Shown here piece by piece: positions 11,953 through 14,408 of a DNA stretch of 14,408 nt (positions are counted from its first letter, which is position 1; every line of letters starts with the position of its first letter). The notes below the pieces were generated by a model. It saw only the letters and a program-made list of their open reading frames with translations, did not search any database and was not told where the DNA came from. A program made the position numbers and the translations under genes. The DNA is taken from positions 1 through 14,408 of the forward strand of contig CAKROW010000063.1 of assembly GCA_934373235.1 (NCBI GenBank), read 5' to 3'. The stretch is from an uncultured Blautia sp. (lineage in GTDB: Bacteria > Bacillota > Clostridia > Lachnospirales > Lachnospiraceae).

Positions 11953-12046
11953 AAGAAATAGGTATAATACAACTGCTGCCACATCCCTATTTATATAATA
12001 AAAATAAGTTGCTGACCAGGTATCACTTATATTATAATGAAGCTAT
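11953..12046 (+). repeat. promoter-bearing repeat module, copy 2
   Basis: Second copy of the module at 5613-5711, same orientation, with the same blocks and a few-base deletion in the middle. The promoter is preserved: TTGCTG (12009-12014), 18-bp spacer, TATAAT (12033-12038). Its +1 would be about 28 bases before the first Uma2 gene. Confidence 0.8.
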
Positions 12047-12072
12047 AGCAAAACTCACTGGGAGGTGATAAT

Positions 12073-12618
12073 ATGTCATTACTGAAAGAAGAAACTTATA
12101 CCATAGATGATATATATGCTTTACCAGAGGGTGAAAGAGCAGAGTTGATCGATGGCCATATGTACATGATGGCTCCACCAAGTCGCAGACATCAGAAAAT
12201 ATCGATGGAACTTTCCAGTATTATCCGTGAATATATTCGTTCACACAAGGGAAAGTGCGAGGTATATGCAGCACCATTTGCCGTTTATCTGGATGAAAGA
12301 AGTAATACCTATGTAGAGCCGGATATTTCCGTGATCTGTGATCCCAATAAGCTTGATGATAGAGGCTGCAAGGGTGCACCTGACTGGATTATTGAGATTG
12401 TATCACCTGCAAGTAAGAAGATGGACTATTTGTTAAAGCTTCTGAAATATCGTTCCTGCGGCGTAAAAGAATACTGGATCGTTGATCCTGAGAAAAATCG
12501 TGTTATTGTATACAATTTTACAGGTGATGAAAGTATAAATGAGTATACTTTGGAAGATTCTGTTAAAGCAGGAATCAATGAGGAACTTGTGATCGATCTT
12601 AAAAATATGGAATTGTAG
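12073..12618 (+). CDS. Uma2 family (DUF820) nuclease-like protein
   Basis: This 181-residue protein is a full-length Uma2/DUF820 member, a PD-(D/E)XK nuclease-fold family. Expected active-site positions are E24 (RAELIDG), D84 in EPDISVI, E108 in IIEIVSP and lysines at 122/125 before YRSCGVKEYWIVDP. The family is widespread and multicopy but its substrate is unproved, so endonuclease is a fold-based assignment. GGGAGGTG lies just upstream of the ATG. It is preceded by promoter module copy 2 and followed after three bases by the start region of a second Uma2 gene. It is very similar to the inverted gene at 13457-13999. Confidence 0.9.
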   Translation: MSLLKEETYTIDDIYALPEGERAELIDGHMYMMAPPSRRHQKISMELSSIIREYIRSHKGKCEVYAAPFAVYLDERSNTYVEPDISVICDPNKLDDRGCKGAPDWIIEIVSPASKKMDYLLKLLKYRSCGVKEYWIVDPEKNRVIVYNFTGDESINEYTLEDSVKAGINEELVIDLKNMEL

Positions 12619-12630
12619 AAGGTGAATGAG

Positions 12631-13188
12631 ATGCCACTGCTTAAAGAAGATTATACAAAAGAAGAGAAGATCAATGGTGTAATCTATAATATGTTACCAT
12701 CACCGAATTATCAGCATGGAATTGTTGACGGTAATATTTATTCCATCATAAAAGCAGGATTAAAAGGTAGTTTATGTTTACCCTTTATGGAAAATCTGGA
12801 CTATAAATATCATCCACAAGAGAATGATGATTATGTAATCCCTGATGTAATGATCGTTTGTGATCGCAAGCATTTAAAAGGTGGTTCTTATACTGGAACA
12901 CCCAGATTCATTGTGGAAACTCTTAGCCCTGCAACTGCATTACGAGATATGACCGTGAAGAAAGAAATTTATCAGAATGCAGGTGTATCAGAATATTGGA
13001 TTGTTTCACCAAAGGAAAGAGCTGTGCAGATTTATTATCTCGAAGTTGGTAAATATGAATTAAAGTATAGTTATATTCTCCAGGATGATCCGGAAGAAAA
13101 CCACTATAATGCTCACACAGTGATAACATTAAGAGATTTCTCCAATATCTCTATGACATTGGCAGAAATGTTTGAGAACGTAGAATGA
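12631..13188 (+). CDS. second Uma2 family nuclease-like protein
   Basis: The 185-residue product is a divergent Uma2 member. It retains the PD-x-x-(I/V) strand (IPDVMIV, D72), VETLSP with E96, a lysine pair at 110-111 and the family hallmark GVSEYWIVSP (118-127), but the N-terminal AELIDG glutamate block is replaced by INGVIYNMLPSP. The ATG at 12631 is preferred over GTG 12622 because AAGGTGA lies six bases upstream and MPLLKED matches the N-terminus of the third copy. It sits 12 bases after the first Uma2 gene, in one operon; paired divergent Uma2 genes could form a heteromer (inference). Repeat R copy B follows ten bases after its stop. Confidence 0.88.
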   Translation: MPLLKEDYTKEEKINGVIYNMLPSPNYQHGIVDGNIYSIIKAGLKGSLCLPFMENLDYKYHPQENDDYVIPDVMIVCDRKHLKGGSYTGTPRFIVETLSPATALRDMTVKKEIYQNAGVSEYWIVSPKERAVQIYYLEVGKYELKYSYILQDDPEENHYNAHTVITLRDFSNISMTLAEMFENVE

Positions 13189-13198
13189 TCACAATTTG

Positions 13199-13286
13199 AG
13201 TCAACACCCTTCGACCTGTACGGCACACCGGATTTTTCAAATCTGTAAAAGCCCTGGATCCAGCATGATTGAGCCATTTTTTGGGG
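13199..13286. repeat. direct repeat R, copy B
   Basis: Second copy of the 86-88 bp repeat, beginning 10 bases after the second Uma2 stop codon. Differences from copy A are a few substitutions and two single-base insertions. Beyond its TTTTTTGGGG end the sequences diverge (copy A continues into GGCGTAAAAATGG, copy B into TTTTTGGTGGAATAATCC). Confidence 0.85.
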
Positions 13287-13360
13287 TTTTTGGTGGAATA
13301 ATCCGGAGTTATCCCATATACAACCTGTAACAATTCAGAATTTCAACAGAGACACAACGA

Positions 13361-13407
13361 AAAAGTTGGCGATTCCCTATATAGAGCAAGGGTTTACGCC
13401 AACTTTT
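13361..13407. terminator. 11-bp palindrome between convergent Uma2 genes, probable bidirectional terminator
   Basis: AAAAGTTGGCG (13361-13371) and CGCCAACTTTT (13397-13407) pair perfectly, with an inner CCCT/AGGG pairing inside the 25-nt loop. The T-runs on both outer ends (TTTT on plus, TTTTTCG on minus) suit termination of both converging transcripts. A recombination or element-end palindrome is the main alternative. Confidence 0.65.
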
Positions 13408-13456
13408 ATCATTCAGAAAGTCATCAGTTTTTGAGTGTGGTCAGTACACAACTATG

Positions 13457-13999
13457 TTAAATGCTTAACATATTAAAATCAATCAGCAGATCATTGTAAA
13501 TTCCGGCCTTGACAGAATCCGTAAAGGAATATTCCTCCATGATAGATTGCTCAAAGTTGTATACAATAATTCTGCTCTTGTCAGGATCAACAATCCAGTA
13601 TTCTTTTACGCCTGTGGTTCTGTATTTAAAGAGCTTGGTGTAGTAATCCATTCGTTTACTTGCAGGAGAAACGATTTCAATGATCCAGTCAGGCGCACCC
13701 TTACAGCCCTTATCATTCAGCTTGTTTGGATCACCGATAACAGAGATATCCGGTTCAACATATGTGTTCGTGGATTCATCCAGATAAACTGCAAACGGAG
13801 CAGCATAAACCTGGCACTGTCCTTGATGATCTTCGATGTAACGATCAATAATACTGGTGAGCCTTGTTGAAATCCGTTGATGTTTGCGACTGGGCGGAGC
13901 CATATAATAAATCTGTCCGTCAATCAGTTCGGCACGTTCTCCCTCTGGAAGTGAATATATATCATCTATAGTATAAGTATCTTCTTTGAGTAATGGCAT
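13457..13999 (-). CDS. third Uma2 family nuclease-like protein, inverted paralogue
   Basis: The 180-residue product is closely related to the protein from 12073-12618 along its whole length (shared TYTIDDIY, LPEGERAELIDG, YMAPPSR, EPDISVI, GCKGAPDWIIEIVSPASK, GVKEYWIVDP) and lies in the opposite orientation, so the two genes form a long imperfect inverted repeat. All PD-(D/E)XK positions appear intact (E24, D84, E108, downstream Lys). ACAGGAA about ten bases before the ATG is a moderate RBS. TTGAAT-17-TATAAT (14020-14048, minus) is a good promoter. It does not carry the promoter module found ahead of the 12073 copy, so it was probably duplicated or acquired separately. Confidence 0.9.
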   Translation of the reverse strand: MPLLKEDTYTIDDIYSLPEGERAELIDGQIYYMAPPSRKHQRISTRLTSIIDRYIEDHQGQCQVYAAPFAVYLDESTNTYVEPDISVIGDPNKLNDKGCKGAPDWIIEIVSPASKRMDYYTKLFKYRTTGVKEYWIVDPDKSRIIVYNFEQSIMEEYSFTDSVKAGIYNDLLIDFNMLSI

Positions 14000-14019
14000 T
14001 AAGTCAGATTCCTGTTCTC

Positions 14020-14048
14020 ATTATAACGGATTGCAGCAAAACATTCAA
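14020..14048 (-). promoter_or_regulatory. promoter of the inverted Uma2 gene
   Basis: On the minus strand TTGAAT (14048-14043), 17-bp spacer, TATAAT (14025-14020), about 21 bases before the start codon. Confidence 0.65.
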
Positions 14049-14086
14049 CGCTGATTCGTTTGCTCTATCGGGATCACAGAAATAGT

Positions 14087-14115
14087 TGATTTTGCTCAAC
14101 TGTTGTTATATAATC
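14087..14115 (+). promoter_or_regulatory. promoter reading toward gspE/pilB
   Basis: TTGATT (14087-14092), a 17-bp spacer and a perfect TATAAT (14110-14115). Transcription from about 14122 would give a 90- to 110-base leader before the gspE/pilB start. Confidence 0.65.
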
Positions 14116-14166
14116 AAAAAAAGAATAATTCGTATTATATGTTTTATTACAAAAAGAAAGCAAATT

Positions 14167-14197
14167 AACAAGGCAGAGAAGGTTTTCGCCTTGTTTT
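14167..14197 (+). terminator. terminator-like hairpin in the gspE/pilB leader
   Basis: AACAAGGC (14167-14174) and GCCTTGTT (14188-14195) form an 8-bp stem followed by TT, then CG. The hairpin lies between the promoter at 14087-14115 and the coding start, so it could act as an attenuator, or it could end an upstream transcript. The U-run is weak. Confidence 0.45.
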
Positions 14198-14212
14198 CGA
14201 GGTTTAAAACAG

Positions 14213-14408
14213 ATGGCGATAAGAAGGGCGAGGATGCGTCTTGGAGATCTTCTGATCAAGCAGAATGTATTGACGGAAGAGGAGCTTAAGAAGGCACTGG
14301 AGCTGCAGAAGGGCAGCGGTAAAAAAATCGGAGAGGTTCTTGTAGATAACGGCTTTATTACAGAGGAGATGATCGTCAGGGCACTGCAGATGCAGCTTGG
14401 CCTTAAGG
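14213..14408 (+). CDS. GspE/PilB-type ATPase, N-terminal part (cut by window end)
   Basis: The frame stays open to the end of the window, giving about 65 residues: MAIRRARMRLGDLLIKQNVL, TEEELKKALELQKGSGKKIG, EVLVDNGFITEEMIVRALQM and so on. This is the N-terminal domain of type II secretion/type IV pilus assembly ATPases (T2SSE_N/MshEN type: RLGDLL, T.eel..al..q.......G..Lv..g.it...l..aL). The ATPase core lies outside the window. The start may be 14213 or ATG 14234 (MRLGDLL), the latter matching homologues better and preceded by GAAGG. The GC-rich codons contrast with the AT-rich genes to the left, so this is probably core chromosome. Confidence 0.8.
   Translation, partial: MAIRRARMRLGDLLIKQNVLTEEELKKALELQKGSGKKIGEVLVDNGFITEEMIVRALQMQLGLK

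Larger units (their letters stand above)
11557..12072. other. intergenic region of repeats, about 515 bases
   Basis: No gene is seen. In order it holds two short GGCGTA-type repeats (11569-11610), the first copy of the 86-bp repeat R (11686-11771) and a further GGCGTAAAAATGGAGTAC (11777-11794). A strong hairpin (11857-11899) and the second copy of the promoter-bearing module (11953-12046) follow. The layout suggests a decayed mobile element followed by an intact cassette promoter. Confidence 0.55.

Noticed and set aside
13547..13870. Plus-strand open frame across the inverted Uma2 gene
   Set aside because: Complementary shadow of the Uma2 coding frame without RBS.
14116..14212. c-di-GMP or other known riboswitch before the pilus ATPase gene
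   Set aside because: Type IV pilus genes of Clostridia are sometimes under c-di-GMP riboswitches, but no such conserved core is visible; there is only one simple hairpin.

Overview
The window is AT-rich and uses strong AGGAGG-type ribosome binding sites and vegetative promoters of the TTGACA-17-TATAAT kind. Gene content (ArdC, Uma2, DUF4160/DUF2442, a secreted DUF5067-like/PG-binding protein, a GspE/PilB gene at the right edge) points to a Clostridia member of the Bacillota, probably Lachnospiraceae. Most of it looks like an integrated plasmid- or phage-like element. From about 14.2 kb the base composition rises in GC, where a type IV pilus/type II secretion ATPase gene begins; this may be chromosome. 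No replication initiator, integrase, intact transposase, tRNA, rRNA or CRISPR array is visible.

Layout. (1) 1-1.5 kb, minus strand: an ArdC-like antirestriction/metallopeptidase gene and a small Cro/C1-type repressor gene. Seven copies of an 18-bp palindrome (consensus AGTACA-N6-TGTACT) lie around the repressor gene. (2) 1.67-3.4 kb, plus strand: a run of six very small genes, several too short for routine annotation, closed by a long hairpin. (3) 3.4-4.26 kb: a gene-poor stretch with several hairpins, including two tandem hairpins whose stems covary. (4) 4.26-5.44 kb: a secreted cell-wall protein. (5) 5.6-7.0 kb: a DUF4160-DUF2442 pair, facing a minus-strand HTH protein whose C-terminal half has the pattern of the MazF/PemK toxin fold. 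(6) 7.0-7.78 kb: a control region with two near-perfect promoters, a possible leaderless small ORF or small RNA, and nested inverted repeats. (7) 7.78-9.1 kb: the central finding, a TubR-like winged-helix gene overlapping a TubZ-like tubulin/FtsZ GTPase gene, i.e. a probable type III (TubZRC-like) partition system. (8) 9.19-11.56 kb: five plus-strand genes of unknown function, one with a MerR-like N-terminus. (9) 11.56-14.0 kb: two tandem Uma2 nuclease-like genes flanked by 86-88 bp direct repeats, and a third Uma2 gene in inverted orientation. (10) 14.08 kb to the end: promoter, leader hairpin and the start of gspE/pilB.

How it fits together (inference): ArdC would protect incoming single-stranded DNA from host restriction. 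The repressor would hold back both ardC and the small-gene operon through its dispersed operators. TubRZ would partition a low-copy, possibly episomal form. A roughly 95-bp promoter-bearing repeat precedes both the DUF4160-DUF2442 pair and the first Uma2 gene, which suggests these toxin-antitoxin-like or nuclease-like genes move or are regulated as cassettes.
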